From contig JAIRRJ010000119.1 of the NCBI GenBank assembly GCA_031256035.1, positions 1-61,418 on the forward strand: 61,418 bases of DNA, given 5' to 3'. Within the stretch, counting starts at the first letter, position 1. Each line of letters opens with the position of its first letter. Source of the DNA: Treponema sp. (GTDB taxonomy: Bacteria > Spirochaetota > Spirochaetia > Treponematales > Breznakiellaceae). The translations under genes were made by a program, and so were the position numbers. Below, piece after piece: positions 44,221 through 53,545 of this stretch. Below the pieces are notes generated by a model. That model made no database searches, was not told the DNA's origin, and saw only the letters and a program-made list of their open reading frames with translations.

Positions 44221-45303
44221 TCATTTTCTTTTTTTCCCATCTCTTATCTTCTTGCGTAGGGCTTCCGCTTTTCTAAAAAGGCTGTATACAATCCGCTTAT
44301 ACGGATAATCCCAACTGCCGGGACGGTGGACTATTTCTCCGCCAAAACCCGTCTTGAAACGATAAAGACCTGCCATTGGATGGTCAGGATCGTCATCGGG
44401 AGGTATGCCGAAAAGATCGTAGTATTTGCAGCCTGCCTCTTTTGCGTCCTGCATGGCTTTCCATTGAAGGGCATAAGGCGCCATTAAATTGCGCTTAACA
44501 CCGGAAGACGCTCCGTAAAGGTAGGTTGCACATTCGCCGCGGAAAAGAACCACGATGGCGGCAAGGGTATCTATTTCATGGACAGCGGTGTACAGGCGCA
44601 AGTCATTCTTTCCCGCGCTTATTTCAAAAAGGGTTTTGTAGTAGTCAATGCTGTGTATCGCGATGCCGTCCCTTGCGGCTGTTTCTTTCAAAAGCGCGTA
44701 AAATGTTTCCAAGCCTTCGGCAGCGTCTCGTTCATTGCACATACGCACCAACACGCCGCGCTTTTCGGAAAGAGAGATATTGTAGCGCCATTTTGGTTTC
44801 ATCCGGCCAAGAATTTCTTCGCAGGATAATTCCAGATCGATAATCACGGTATCAGGCGGCTGTATGTCTGCGGCAGCGCGTATAAATTTTTGATTCTTAT
44901 TCCGTGAAACGCGAACCGAAGGTTCGTTGTGGTTATCTTCCTTCCCTTCTACCTCAAACCACGGCGGATCAAAACGGACAAACGCAATATTACGCGGGAG
45001 CAGGGCTTTAATTTTATCGGCAAGTTCAGCTAACGCAATGTTTCTGTTTTCGGAGGGGAAATTCGCGGGTAATTCCGGCCCCCAGGGGATATATGCGAAA
45101 GAAACAGCCGGCGCAAGACGTCGGCAAAGCGCCAACAGGGAAGATGAGCCATAACCTTCCCATTCAATCAGGAAAGAGAACGGCTGCCACCCAAAGCGGG
45201 ACTTAAACTGCCCCCACATTACCGATTGCAAAAAAGAGTTGGCATTATCGCAGACACTCAAATCAGAAGACCTCACACGGAGGCACGAAAACACAAAGCT
45301 CAT
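44221..45303 (-). CDS. FemAB-type peptidyltransferase (peptidoglycan bridge)
   Basis: A 360-residue protein of the FemX/FmhB type, which adds amino acids from tRNA to the lipid II peptide. Visible features are FLQSVMWGQFKSRFGW near the start, DLELSCEEILGRMKPKWRYNI, YLYGASSGVKRNLMAPYALQW and YYDLFGIPP near the C-terminus. The first dozen residues lie within a long REP-like palindrome, and an inserted palindrome encodes NEPSVRVSR near residue 130. The true start may be GTG a few codons in. Confidence 0.88.
   Translation of the reverse strand: MSFVFSCLRVRSSDLSVCDNANSFLQSVMWGQFKSRFGWQPFSFLIEWEGYGSSSLLALCRRLAPAVSFAYIPWGPELPANFPSENRNIALAELADKIKALLPRNIAFVRFDPPWFEVEGKEDNHNEPSVRVSRNKNQKFIRAAADIQPPDTVIIDLELSCEEILGRMKPKWRYNISLSEKRGVLVRMCNERDAAEGLETFYALLKETAARDGIAIHSIDYYKTLFEISAGKNDLRLYTAVHEIDTLAAIVVLFRGECATYLYGASSGVKRNLMAPYALQWKAMQDAKEAGCKYYDLFGIPPDDDPDHPMAGLYRFKTGFGGEIVHRPGSWDYPYKRIVYSLFRKAEALRKKIRDGKKRK
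44912..44926. repeat. CGAACC-GAA-GGTTCG palindrome inside the FemAB gene
   Basis: A 15-bp perfect palindrome with a three-base centre. Further copies are at 17417-17431 (TTT centre), 38215-38229 (one mismatch) and 45351-45365. Here it lies in coding sequence. Confidence 0.75.
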
Positions 45304-45391
45304 TTTATGAAGTCCTGCTTCTTTCCTTTTTTCTCTTCTCTTTGTGTCCGCGAACCGAAGGTTCGACGTATCTCTGCGCCTTTGTGTGAGG
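45271..45391. repeat. Long imperfect palindrome at the FemAB start
   Basis: CCTCACAC (45271-45278) pairs with GTGTGAGG (45384-45391), and CACAAAG (45292-45298) with CTTTGTG (45340-45346). A CGAACCGAAGGTTCG palindrome lies in the right half. The FemAB start codon at 45303 lies in the loop. Confidence 0.7.
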
Positions 45392-45408
45392 TATTATTCG
45401 AATTATTC

Positions 45409-47664
45409 TCAATGTATTTCACCTTCGGGAATTATGCTGGTACGGACGGGCTTCCCGTTAAGGCACAGGTTTTTTCCGCAGGATTGCACGGCAAAATCTT
45501 TCGCCAGTATTGGATACGAGAAGAAAGTATCAATGTCTATTTCCGCCGGTTCAGGTGAAGCTTCTTCGCCTTCTGGCAGAAGTCTTGTCCCTGTGGGAGC
45601 GTCTCCAGCATCAAGCACTTCGCAGCGTTCTGCTCCGTCCTCGTTGTCGCCTGCAGCAAGAAGCATCCCCCGCGATTCAATCCCGCGCAATTTAGCGGGC
45701 TTCAGGTTATAGGCGACGATAATCTTTTTACCCAGCAGTTCTTCTTCGGTATAGAACGACACAAGGCCTGAAACAATTGTCCGTTCATCGCGGTTTCCCG
45801 TAACGCCCTCCCCCGCTTCAAGGCCGATTATGTAGAGTTTATCCGCCTTTGGATGCCGCTCGACCTTTTCGATCTTCGCAACACGCAAATCAATAACGGA
45901 CGCAAAAGTCGCTTTTTCCGCCCTTTCCTGCTGGCTTCCCGAATAACGCTCACGCAGGGCGTCAATCTGCTCACTTTCAAGTTTGGCAAAAAGCACTTCG
46001 CTTGTAATCCGCGCATCGGCAGGAATGCCTTCCGGCGTGCCGATGTCTTTCCAGCAAAGACCCTCGCCAAGTTTTAAGCCAAAGAACGAGGCGGTTTTCG
46101 CCGCCGCCTGCGGCATATAAGGCTCAATCAGTACCGAAAGATCACGCACAATATAAGATAGGTCGCGGATAACAGCTTCCGCTTTTTCAGGATCGTCATT
46201 GCGCAAACGCCATGGTTCTGAATCCTGGAAGTATTTATTCGCAAATGATGAAAGTTCAAAAATATCCCTGAAAGCGTCCCGCAGTTCGGCACGATCAAGT
46301 TTTTCGGCTATTGCCTCTTCCCGCCTTGTTACTTCCGCCCAAAAAGCGGGGTCAGTGAGGCTTTGCCCGCCTTCCGGCAATTTTCCGTTATAATAGCGGT
46401 TAACAAATGAAACTGTGCGGTTAACCAAGTTCCCAAGGTTGCCGATCAGCTCAGAATTTACCTTTTCCTGGAAGTCTTTCCATGTAAACAGGGCGTCTGA
46501 TTTTTCGGGACGGTTGTAGAACATATAAAAACGCCACACATCGGCGGGGATTCCCGTCTCCTTCGCATCTGTTCCAAAAACGCCAATCCCCCTGGATTTG
46601 GAGAACTTCCCGCTTTCATAATTAAGGTATTCCGTGCTGGACATATGGTGTAACATTGTCCAGTCATCTGCAATGCCTGCATTCACGGTGCTTGCACCGG
46701 CGCTCCCCAAAAGGCTTGAGGGGAAAATCACCGTGTGAAACGGAATATTGTCTTTGCCAATGAACTGAAAGAGTTCTGTTTCATTGGGGCTTTTCCACCA
46801 GTAGTTAAGAAAATCACGCCAGTCAGAAATCTTGCCGGCTTTTTCGATTTCCTCGCCTAAACATCCCGTAATGGAAATATAACCGATGGGCGCGTCAAAC
46901 CAAACATAAAAAACTTTGTTCTCATAGCCGGGGCGCGGAACCGGGATTCCCCATTTTAGATCGCGCGTAATGGCGCGCTCTTTTAGGCCGTCCCGTATCC
47001 AGCTTTTTGTCATCTGTATCGCGTTATTCGCCCAGAAACCTTTTTCCGAGGCAACCTTTATCCAGGCTTCCAGTTTGTCTTTTATTTGCGGAAGGTCGAT
47101 GTAGAGGTGTTTTGTTTCTTTCAAAGCCGGAGTATTGCCGCAGGCCGAACATTGAGGCTCTTTCAAGTCGGTGGGGTCAAGCAGTTTTCCGCAAGCCTCA
47201 CATTGATCGCCGCGTGCATCCATGGAACCGCAGTGGGGGCAGTTGCCGCGAATATACCGATCGGCAAGAAATCTCTCACACTTTGCGCAGTGAAACTGTT
47301 CTATTGTCTTTTCAGAGACAAAGCCTGCCTTATCCAGTTTTGTAAAAATATCCTGTGTTACTTCGGTTTGTATAGGCGTGGAGGTGCGGCCGAATTTATC
47401 AAAAGCAATGTTAAACCAGCGGTAAATATCCGCATGTATCGCATGGTAGCGGTCGCACAGCTCTCTGGGACTCAAGCCCTCTTCGGCGGCGCGGTTTTCC
47501 GTCGCTGTTCCGTATTCATCTGTCCCGCAGATGTAGAGGGTTTCAATCCCGCGGAGCCTGCAAAAGCGGGCGAATGCGTCTGCGGAAAGTACCTGGATAA
47601 GGTTGCCCAGATGCGGAACATTATTTACATACGGAAGAGCGGAAGTTACTAATCGTCTTTTCAT
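45409..47664 (-). CDS. metG: Methionyl-tRNA synthetase with C-terminal tRNA-binding domain
   Basis: A 751-residue class I synthetase. SALPYVNNVPHLGNL contains the HIGH-type motif, a four-cysteine-pair zinc insert runs at about 126-175, and KFSKSRGIGVF is the KMSKS loop. The C-terminal OB-fold tRNA-binding domain starts at about 640 (IDLRVAKIEKVERHPKADKLYIIGLEAG). The ATG has no Shine-Dalgarno; a promoter ends 8 bases upstream. Confidence 0.96.
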   Translation of the reverse strand: MKRRLVTSALPYVNNVPHLGNLIQVLSADAFARFCRLRGIETLYICGTDEYGTATENRAAEEGLSPRELCDRYHAIHADIYRWFNIAFDKFGRTSTPIQTEVTQDIFTKLDKAGFVSEKTIEQFHCAKCERFLADRYIRGNCPHCGSMDARGDQCEACGKLLDPTDLKEPQCSACGNTPALKETKHLYIDLPQIKDKLEAWIKVASEKGFWANNAIQMTKSWIRDGLKERAITRDLKWGIPVPRPGYENKVFYVWFDAPIGYISITGCLGEEIEKAGKISDWRDFLNYWWKSPNETELFQFIGKDNIPFHTVIFPSSLLGSAGASTVNAGIADDWTMLHHMSSTEYLNYESGKFSKSRGIGVFGTDAKETGIPADVWRFYMFYNRPEKSDALFTWKDFQEKVNSELIGNLGNLVNRTVSFVNRYYNGKLPEGGQSLTDPAFWAEVTRREEAIAEKLDRAELRDAFRDIFELSSFANKYFQDSEPWRLRNDDPEKAEAVIRDLSYIVRDLSVLIEPYMPQAAAKTASFFGLKLGEGLCWKDIGTPEGIPADARITSEVLFAKLESEQIDALRERYSGSQQERAEKATFASVIDLRVAKIEKVERHPKADKLYIIGLEAGEGVTGNRDERTIVSGLVSFYTEEELLGKKIIVAYNLKPAKLRGIESRGMLLAAGDNEDGAERCEVLDAGDAPTGTRLLPEGEEASPEPAEIDIDTFFSYPILAKDFAVQSCGKNLCLNGKPVRTSIIPEGEIH

Positions 47665-47672
47665 AATAAGTC

Positions 47673-47701
47673 ATGATAACCAAAACAAGCTTGTGATTCA
47701 A
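47673..47701 (-). promoter_or_regulatory. Promoter of metG, next to its start codon
   Basis: On the minus strand TTGAAT (47696-47701), a 17-base spacer and TATCAT (47673-47678). Eight bases separate the -10 from the ATG. Confidence 0.6.
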
Positions 47702-49551
47702 TGGGAGAATTTGAGAGAGAACTCATTTATCCATGTTTGTCCGCTTTCAAGGGAAACTGAAAATAGCGGCAGAATACGATTTGCCTGATAAAGACCGCCG
47801 GTTTGGGCAGGAGTGGTCTGGTATGCCAGCCCAAGGCAGCCGGAAAAAGCCTTTAGCGAACAGAGCAATATCTGTACTTCGTTTTTTACATCGAGGATTT
47901 TAATGCTTTCTGCAGCGTTCATTGTACCAGACACATGAGTATCCTTTCCGCCTGATTCGCTTGTAAAGAAACGGGCAAACTCCTCCCCTTCCCCGGCAAA
48001 TGAAAATACTATCTCCGGTACAAAACAGAAAATTTCGTGTTTTTTGCCTTGGTTTTTCAACGTATAATTTACAGTCAAAATATCCCTTTTTAGCGAATAA
48101 CATTTTTCAATTTCAATATTGGCGAATGCAGTATTTTTCTCAAGAGCGGGAAGCTTGAAACATGACTTACCCTTGCGATCCTGTGATACTGCCTCAAATT
48201 GTTCGTTAAAACACAACCGCGAGCCTTTGGGAAAACCTTTTGCAATGTCTTGTGCCTTTGTCTCCGGCGGCAGGATGGCATCCGAAAAAGCGGCGCGCCG
48301 CACATTGCCTGCACAGCCGCAGTCAAGATAATTCCAGTCTTTGGGAAGATAATCAAGCTCAAATATGCCTGCACCCTTTAGCCTGATATAACAGTTTATC
48401 CTCGTATCCTGAAACAAATACTCTTCTACACCGTCAAAATCAAAATCATACTGAATAAGGGACGAAGTAAATTTACCCTTTTCCCTGGACAGCCTCTCTG
48501 CGCGTAACAGCGAGCTGTATGCCGCCTTGCGCAGCTCATGACGGTGAAACCCGCCGGGAGTGAACAAGCTCGAGTCTTGAGCCTTCCAGAGTTCTTCCCT
48601 GGCATTTAGTTTTCGGGATTTATCGCCTTTAAGCTGACTGATAAGAACATTTGTGAATATCATCTTGGAATATATACCGCCGGATTCTCCATGTTCGATC
48701 ATGAAATTCCTCGGCAAAAAACCATCATTAAGATTTGTTGAGTTTAGAAAAGCGCATCTTTTATGAGGCTTGTGGCTCTTTAGGATTTTTGATGGCAATG
48801 TAGTCTCAATAAAATTTTCAGAGAGAGTAAGTTCTTCAAAAAAACGATTCCATGCGCTGTCCTGAGATTCTTCTGAAGCGCCGGACGCTTTATCAGGAAA
48901 AATTGTAATGATCCGGTCATAAAAAAAACCACCCTCCTCTCCTATCTGCTTTTTAAACCCGGCAAAAACTTCAGAAAAACTCTTTTCCGACAATTCAGCG
49001 CCGACGGTTGAAACAGGAAAAACAGTAATTAATTTTCCCTGATCCTCAGTGTAACAAGGATAATAAAGGGCATCTCCTTTCATACCGGAATTTATAAATT
49101 GATCCTCAGAAAGAAAAGTATAATTCATGTCGCTTGCCGAAAGGGCTGAAACAAGATGCTGTTCCCATGCCATAACCGGTATCCAGCAGCCCTGTGGGCG
49201 CTTTCCGAAATGCTTGCGAAGATATGTTGTTAAAAGTTCTATCTGACCGATTCTGTCCTGCGGCGGGAGCAGGGGCAGCATCGGTTCATAAAAACCGCCT
49301 GAAAGGATTTCAACCTGTTTCCTTGCTATCATATCTTCAATGAGCATAAAAAATTCAGGATGATTGCGCTCTACCCAGTAAAGTAATACCCCTGAATAAT
49401 GCAGCACAGCGTTGATTTTCGAATAACGGGATAAATTTGAAACAAAGGGGCGCATTTTATTTTCATATACGTACCTATATTCATTTTCACCGGCACCGGA
49501 TGGAACATGAGCGTGAGAGCCAAGGACGAGATTCAGCTTATCTTCTTTCAC
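47698..49551 (-). CDS. GH57-like protein, catalytic nucleophile apparently lost
   Basis: A 617-residue protein. The N-terminus (LNLVLGSHAHVPSG) and overall layout match the GH57 4-alpha-glucanotransferase/alpha-amylase group, with DUF1925/1926-like C-terminal beta domains. In active relatives the nucleophile Glu lies in a WLTERVW motif; here the equivalent is WIPVMAW, with Val126 in its place. The later DDGEKFG-type segment is also altered (FPDKASGASEES). It starts with GTG overlapping the rnfA stop, so it is the last gene of the rnf operon. It may be a binding or regulatory protein, or use another residue. Confidence 0.75.
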   Translation of the reverse strand: MKEDKLNLVLGSHAHVPSGAGENEYRYVYENKMRPFVSNLSRYSKINAVLHYSGVLLYWVERNHPEFFMLIEDMIARKQVEILSGGFYEPMLPLLPPQDRIGQIELLTTYLRKHFGKRPQGCWIPVMAWEQHLVSALSASDMNYTFLSEDQFINSGMKGDALYYPCYTEDQGKLITVFPVSTVGAELSEKSFSEVFAGFKKQIGEEGGFFYDRIITIFPDKASGASEESQDSAWNRFFEELTLSENFIETTLPSKILKSHKPHKRCAFLNSTNLNDGFLPRNFMIEHGESGGIYSKMIFTNVLISQLKGDKSRKLNAREELWKAQDSSLFTPGGFHRHELRKAAYSSLLRAERLSREKGKFTSSLIQYDFDFDGVEEYLFQDTRINCYIRLKGAGIFELDYLPKDWNYLDCGCAGNVRRAAFSDAILPPETKAQDIAKGFPKGSRLCFNEQFEAVSQDRKGKSCFKLPALEKNTAFANIEIEKCYSLKRDILTVNYTLKNQGKKHEIFCFVPEIVFSFAGEGEEFARFFTSESGGKDTHVSGTMNAAESIKILDVKNEVQILLCSLKAFSGCLGLAYQTTPAQTGGLYQANRILPLFSVSLESGQTWINEFSLKFSH

Positions 49552-50132
49552 CCTGCCTCCGTAATCATTCTAAAAAGCAGTATAGATGCCGTTGAAAAAA
49601 TGAGGGATAGCAGCCCCATAGAAATTATTGTCAGCGGTTTTCCGCGTAAAAAACGCGGCACTGCTTCAAGAGCGGCTCTACGGCTGATTTCTTCAAGGAT
49701 AAAAAATACCAAAAGCGTTCCGACAGTAAAACCAAAAGAAAGAAAAACAACTTCGATAAAGTTATTCGCGATATTAAGGCAGATAAACAATGCCGCAGGG
49801 GTTATCCCGTATGAAAAACTTACGGGACACTCTTTTGTGAGTTTCTTTTGCAGATAAAGAGATACAAGGAATTCCAGTCCGTCATGCACAATGATACTGA
49901 TTGGAAATAACATTACATAAAGAAAAACACCTGTTATCATCAAAGAAATTATCTTCGCGAAAATGACCCATAAAATAATAATCGCAAAAAAAACAATTCC
50001 CAGTTTTATGAAGACTGTCTTTTTGTTCAAGCTTCCTATCGCTGTAATCCCCTGGATGCCGAGTCCGCACTGAAGCAGCAGATTCATTGAAAGAGCCGAT
50101 GTAATAATCAACAATACTATGGGTATGGTCAC
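49548..50132 (-). CDS. rnfA: Rnf complex subunit A-like membrane protein
   Basis: A 194-residue protein with six hydrophobic segments, of the RnfA/RnfE type: IPIVLLIITSALSMNLLLQCGLGIQG. Rnf complexes couple electron transfer to ion pumping across the inner membrane. GTG start overlapping the previous stop. The call rests on helix pattern and position in the operon, as the sequence is diverged. Confidence 0.75.
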   Translation of the reverse strand: MTIPIVLLIITSALSMNLLLQCGLGIQGITAIGSLNKKTVFIKLGIVFFAIIILWVIFAKIISLMITGVFLYVMLFPISIIVHDGLEFLVSLYLQKKLTKECPVSFSYGITPAALFICLNIANNFIEVVFLSFGFTVGTLLVFFILEEISRRAALEAVPRFLRGKPLTIISMGLLSLIFSTASILLFRMITEAG

Positions 50133-50788
50133 TGATCATCTCCGTGAGAAAAAACATTTCTTCCGTATTGATATACACCGGCAATATAACCCAACAACAG
50201 CAATGCTCCGGCTGAAGAAGCAAATATACTTATGGGAAAGAAAGAGCCTGCCTTAAAATACATGATTGTTATCATTCCCTGATGGCTGCCCGGAAATGAC
50301 AGGGAACAATAAGAAAAAGGCTCTCTTACAACAGAAAACGCAATGAGGAGTCCCGCCATAACGGCTGCCTGTGAAAAGGCTTCAGACACATACCCCGCAA
50401 TGTCAGGATGAGAAGTAACAGGAGCAGAGACCATTCGTTCATAAATTCCTGAGCCGGAACAAAAAACCGGAACCAGCAAGAGAGGCACAAGAGCTTCAAA
50501 TGCGGCAAAGGGGCATAAAAACCAGACAAACAACAAATAGACGCTGGAAAAAAAAGAGGCAATACAAGTAAATATCGCTTTTTTTCCTCCTGCGGGAAAT
50601 ATTTTTTTTGATGATATAGTTGATAGTAAAGAAAATACCAATACTGAAAGCGTATAAACCCAGAAAATGTTACCCGCAACTGTAATTGCCCAGGACAGCC
50701 GCCCAGAAGCCATTATCAACAAACCGCCTCCGGTTAATCCGCCAAGAGGTGAAAGTGAACCCCAGAATGAATACTGCGCCCTGCTCAT
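50129..50788 (-). CDS. rnfE: Rnf complex subunit E-like membrane protein
   Basis: A 219-residue protein with six hydrophobic segments, partner of RnfA. It starts behind AGGAGGAG, with an ATGA overlap to the RnfG-like gene. The sequence is quite diverged, with an extra N-terminal Gly-rich stretch (WGSLSPLGGLTGGG). Assignment is mainly by position and membrane pattern. Confidence 0.6.
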   Translation of the reverse strand: MSRAQYSFWGSLSPLGGLTGGGLLIMASGRLSWAITVAGNIFWVYTLSVLVFSLLSTISSKKIFPAGGKKAIFTCIASFFSSVYLLFVWFLCPFAAFEALVPLLLVPVFCSGSGIYERMVSAPVTSHPDIAGYVSEAFSQAAVMAGLLIAFSVVREPFSYCSLSFPGSHQGMITIMYFKAGSFFPISIFASSAGALLLLGYIAGVYQYGRNVFSHGDDQ

Positions 50789-51246
50789 CTGTTTCTTTCT
50801 CCTCCTGAATCTCTGAAATTGGCAGAAGCTGCCGTTTTTATTCGTTTAACATATATTTGCATAATACCATGCGGAATTTTTTGTATTGTTTGAACCGCGT
50901 GTGCACTTAACGGAATTATTCTTTCAACTTCATTGGCAGAAGTAACCATGGCTCCAAGAGGGATTAAAATTCCGTCCTGAAAGACGGCGAACACAAACAT
51001 GCGGTCGGAAGAATTCACTATCGAATACCAGTATCCAAAAAGATTTATGTTTCCTGTGTTTTGCGGCAAAGGCGCCGCAAGCCTTACAGTCTCTCCCTCG
51101 GTTATAAACATTCTATTTACAGTCCGCAATAAATATTGCGCCTGCAGCGGCTGCGTAGAAACCCAGAGCAGTGAAATAATTAACAGCAGCCCTACAACCC
51201 AGCCGAGTATGACCGCCTTGTCTCTTAAACCGGAAGATTCGCTCAT
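50785..51246 (-). CDS. rnfG: Short RnfG-like protein
   Basis: A 153-residue protein with one N-terminal membrane span (about 11-32) and a small soluble domain. Usual RnfG is about 200 residues and carries a covalent FMN on a SGAT motif near the C-terminus. No such motif is present. It is coupled by ATGA to rnfD. The RnfG call is by position and topology, not by strong motif. Confidence 0.55.
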   Translation of the reverse strand: MSESSGLRDKAVILGWVVGLLLIISLLWVSTQPLQAQYLLRTVNRMFITEGETVRLAAPLPQNTGNINLFGYWYSIVNSSDRMFVFAVFQDGILIPLGAMVTSANEVERIIPLSAHAVQTIQKIPHGIMQIYVKRIKTAASANFRDSGGERNR

Positions 51247-52259
51247 GGGCGTCCCTCCGAAAGAGCTGATTTTTTACGTAAAAAGAAAAACTTTTCTTCC
51301 AGAAAACGTATCATTGGCGTAAGACAGTTTACAATGGCAAGGGCAATAAAGCATCCCGTATACTCAAAACACAGGTAGCGGAAAATCCATGACAAAACAG
51401 CGCCCAATGTTGCCATAAGTATAATTCCTTGTTTATACTTTGCGCCGCTTGCAGACTCGGCGGCAAGGATGAATGCCGCTACCATAGTTCCGCCGGAAAA
51501 AAAACCATACAGCATATCTCCGCTCCAGAAACCCTGCGCAAGACCGCCCGCAAAACGGATTAACAATCCGTAAATTGCAAGGAAGACAAGAGATACCCAG
51601 CTCCGGTTAATTCCAAAGGCGGTAATAATAACAGTGCCAACAAGAAGGGCGAAAAGCCCTCTATCGGTTATAAGGCCTGGATTATTATTAAAAAGAAGAT
51701 CAATATAGCCGGAAGGCAGATAAGCGTCTGTAAAAGAAAAAAACGTACCATTCAAAAAGGAAGAAACTGAATTGTCAAGGGCGCTTGTATTCGAAACAAT
51801 TGCCATCTCTGTTACTGAAGGAGAACTGGCAAGAGCGTCAGAAAATAAAGGCGGCCAGGAAAAACGGATAAACAGCCAGCCGCCCAGCGCAGGATTGAGC
51901 CAATTTGATCCCAAACCGCCAAAACTGTACTTTACAACCGCAACAGCAAACGCGGCTCCGAATGCCGCATACACAGGATGAATCATGTTTGGCAGCAGAA
52001 GAGAAAGAGTCATTGCGATTGCCGCTGCACTGCCATCCTTAATTTTGGAAAAACCGCTTTTTTTCCATGTAAGCAGCAATTCAACCAAAAGCGCGGTGAA
52101 AAAAGAGGTAAGCACAATAATTAGGGACAAACCGCCGTCAGTCAAAGATGATTGAAATACACAAAGAAAGGCGCAGCCGAAAACAAGCCACATCCTTCCG
52201 GCAGTGGAATACGACAGATTAATCTGCGGTTTTTGCGTTATTATCTTTTTGGCTGTCAT
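51243..52259 (-). CDS. rnfD: Rnf complex subunit D
   Basis: A 338-residue membrane protein, about ten spans. The start was set at 52259 (MTAKKIITQKPQINLSYS) behind GGGAGGAG; its ATG overlaps the rnfC stop. KYSFGGLGSNWLNPALGGWLFIRFSW is the NqrB/RnfD hallmark. The FMN-threonine motif is not clean: SPSVTEMA stands where SGATPL-like sequence is expected. Confidence 0.88.
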   Translation of the reverse strand: MTAKKIITQKPQINLSYSTAGRMWLVFGCAFLCVFQSSLTDGGLSLIIVLTSFFTALLVELLLTWKKSGFSKIKDGSAAAIAMTLSLLLPNMIHPVYAAFGAAFAVAVVKYSFGGLGSNWLNPALGGWLFIRFSWPPLFSDALASSPSVTEMAIVSNTSALDNSVSSFLNGTFFSFTDAYLPSGYIDLLFNNNPGLITDRGLFALLVGTVIITAFGINRSWVSLVFLAIYGLLIRFAGGLAQGFWSGDMLYGFFSGGTMVAAFILAAESASGAKYKQGIILMATLGAVLSWIFRYLCFEYTGCFIALAIVNCLTPMIRFLEEKFFFLRKKSALSEGRP

Positions 52260-53542
52260 ACTCCTCCCTGTATCGTCTCCGACAACGGCAGAGCCGAGGG
52301 ACAAACAACTTTACAGCACCCGCACCCATGGCAGCCTGTTGTTGCAGCTTCCATTCCAAAAATTACAATTTTTTTATATATATTCTGCGGATCAAGCCCC
52401 ACCGGGCAGACAGTTCTGCATTCTCCGCAGTTAATGCAATTTTGCATTTTATGTAACGATGCCTGTGTTTTTAACATTGCAACAATCGCAAAACTGGTTT
52501 TCATAATAGGTTCATCTAGATATTTTATCTGTTTACCTGAAAGAGGCGAACCTGCCGCAATGCGTTCAGGTTTTCCGTTAAAGCCTTCGCATTGCTCAAT
52601 CAATTCTCCGATCCTTGTCCCAATCCGGACTTTCATTATTTTGGCGCGTTTAACGGCGGAGCCGCCGACAGCCACATATCGATCAAGAATTGGTCTTTTA
52701 TATTTGACCGCATCATGGGCAGCAGCAAGAACTGCCGGTCCAAGGATCAAAAAAGCTCCAAGAGCAAGAGATTCCTTCTTTTCATAGATACGAAGGGCAA
52801 GTTCAAGTTCCCTGTTTTGTCTTTGAGGATATCGCGAACTTGTAAGCACCAAAGCAGCGGGGATATCATAATGCCTGGCCTCGGCAAGAAGGTCTTCTCC
52901 CATTTTTTTTTCAAGATGAGACACGGCAAAAATTATGTTCGATGCTTTTGAACATGCGTGATAAACAATAATTGCGCCTTCAACCACCGCTTTTAGCCTT
53001 TCCCTGCAAAGAGCATAATCTGCCGCAAGCCAAGGATCATCAAATACACAGCGGACTACGAGCGTAATTTTTTCATTATCCTTTCTGAAGCCGGATATTA
53101 TATCTGCGAGGGGCCTTCCAAAATTTTCCATTTCTACAATGCCAAAATCTGATATGATACGCTGTAAGTCATACCGGCTCATTCCTCTCCATGAAAAGGC
53201 TTCTTCTTTTTTTCCAAGTCTTTCAAAAGAGCCTTCAAGCTTTATGACAAGAGCTTCGGTTTCAAGAGAGTTTGAATCCTTCCACACCGCCTTGCGGATA
53301 ATCCTGCCCGGAACAGGAGAGTATAAATTTACAGTCCCCGGCCCGTTGGCCTTGCCGATTAACATTCCCTCTTTTACAGTGTCTCCAATAGAAACAAGCG
53401 GCTGAACGCGGGAGCCGGAATTTCCCAGAGGAATAATGGTAAGTGCCGGCAGAAAGGCATCTATAATGTCAGGTGAATTTAATTCAGGCGCTGTCGTATC
53501 CTTATATGAAAAACCTCCACGCGGGAAAGAGTATACTTTCAT
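52256..53542 (-). CDS. rnfC: Rnf complex subunit C, iron-sulfur protein
   Basis: A 428-residue peripheral subunit. The N-terminal SLBB/RnfC region has RVQPLVSIGDTVKEGMLIG. Two 4Fe-4S ligand sets are complete: CINCGECRTVCPVGL and CHGCGCCKVVCPSAL, near residues 370 and 410. An AAAGGATG ribosome-binding site precedes the ATG. It probably receives electrons from NADH or another donor and passes them to the membrane subunits. No RnfB gene follows. Confidence 0.93.
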   Translation of the reverse strand: MKVYSFPRGGFSYKDTTAPELNSPDIIDAFLPALTIIPLGNSGSRVQPLVSIGDTVKEGMLIGKANGPGTVNLYSPVPGRIIRKAVWKDSNSLETEALVIKLEGSFERLGKKEEAFSWRGMSRYDLQRIISDFGIVEMENFGRPLADIISGFRKDNEKITLVVRCVFDDPWLAADYALCRERLKAVVEGAIIVYHACSKASNIIFAVSHLEKKMGEDLLAEARHYDIPAALVLTSSRYPQRQNRELELALRIYEKKESLALGAFLILGPAVLAAAHDAVKYKRPILDRYVAVGGSAVKRAKIMKVRIGTRIGELIEQCEGFNGKPERIAAGSPLSGKQIKYLDEPIMKTSFAIVAMLKTQASLHKMQNCINCGECRTVCPVGLDPQNIYKKIVIFGMEAATTGCHGCGCCKVVCPSALPLSETIQGGV

Positions 53543-53545
53543 TTG

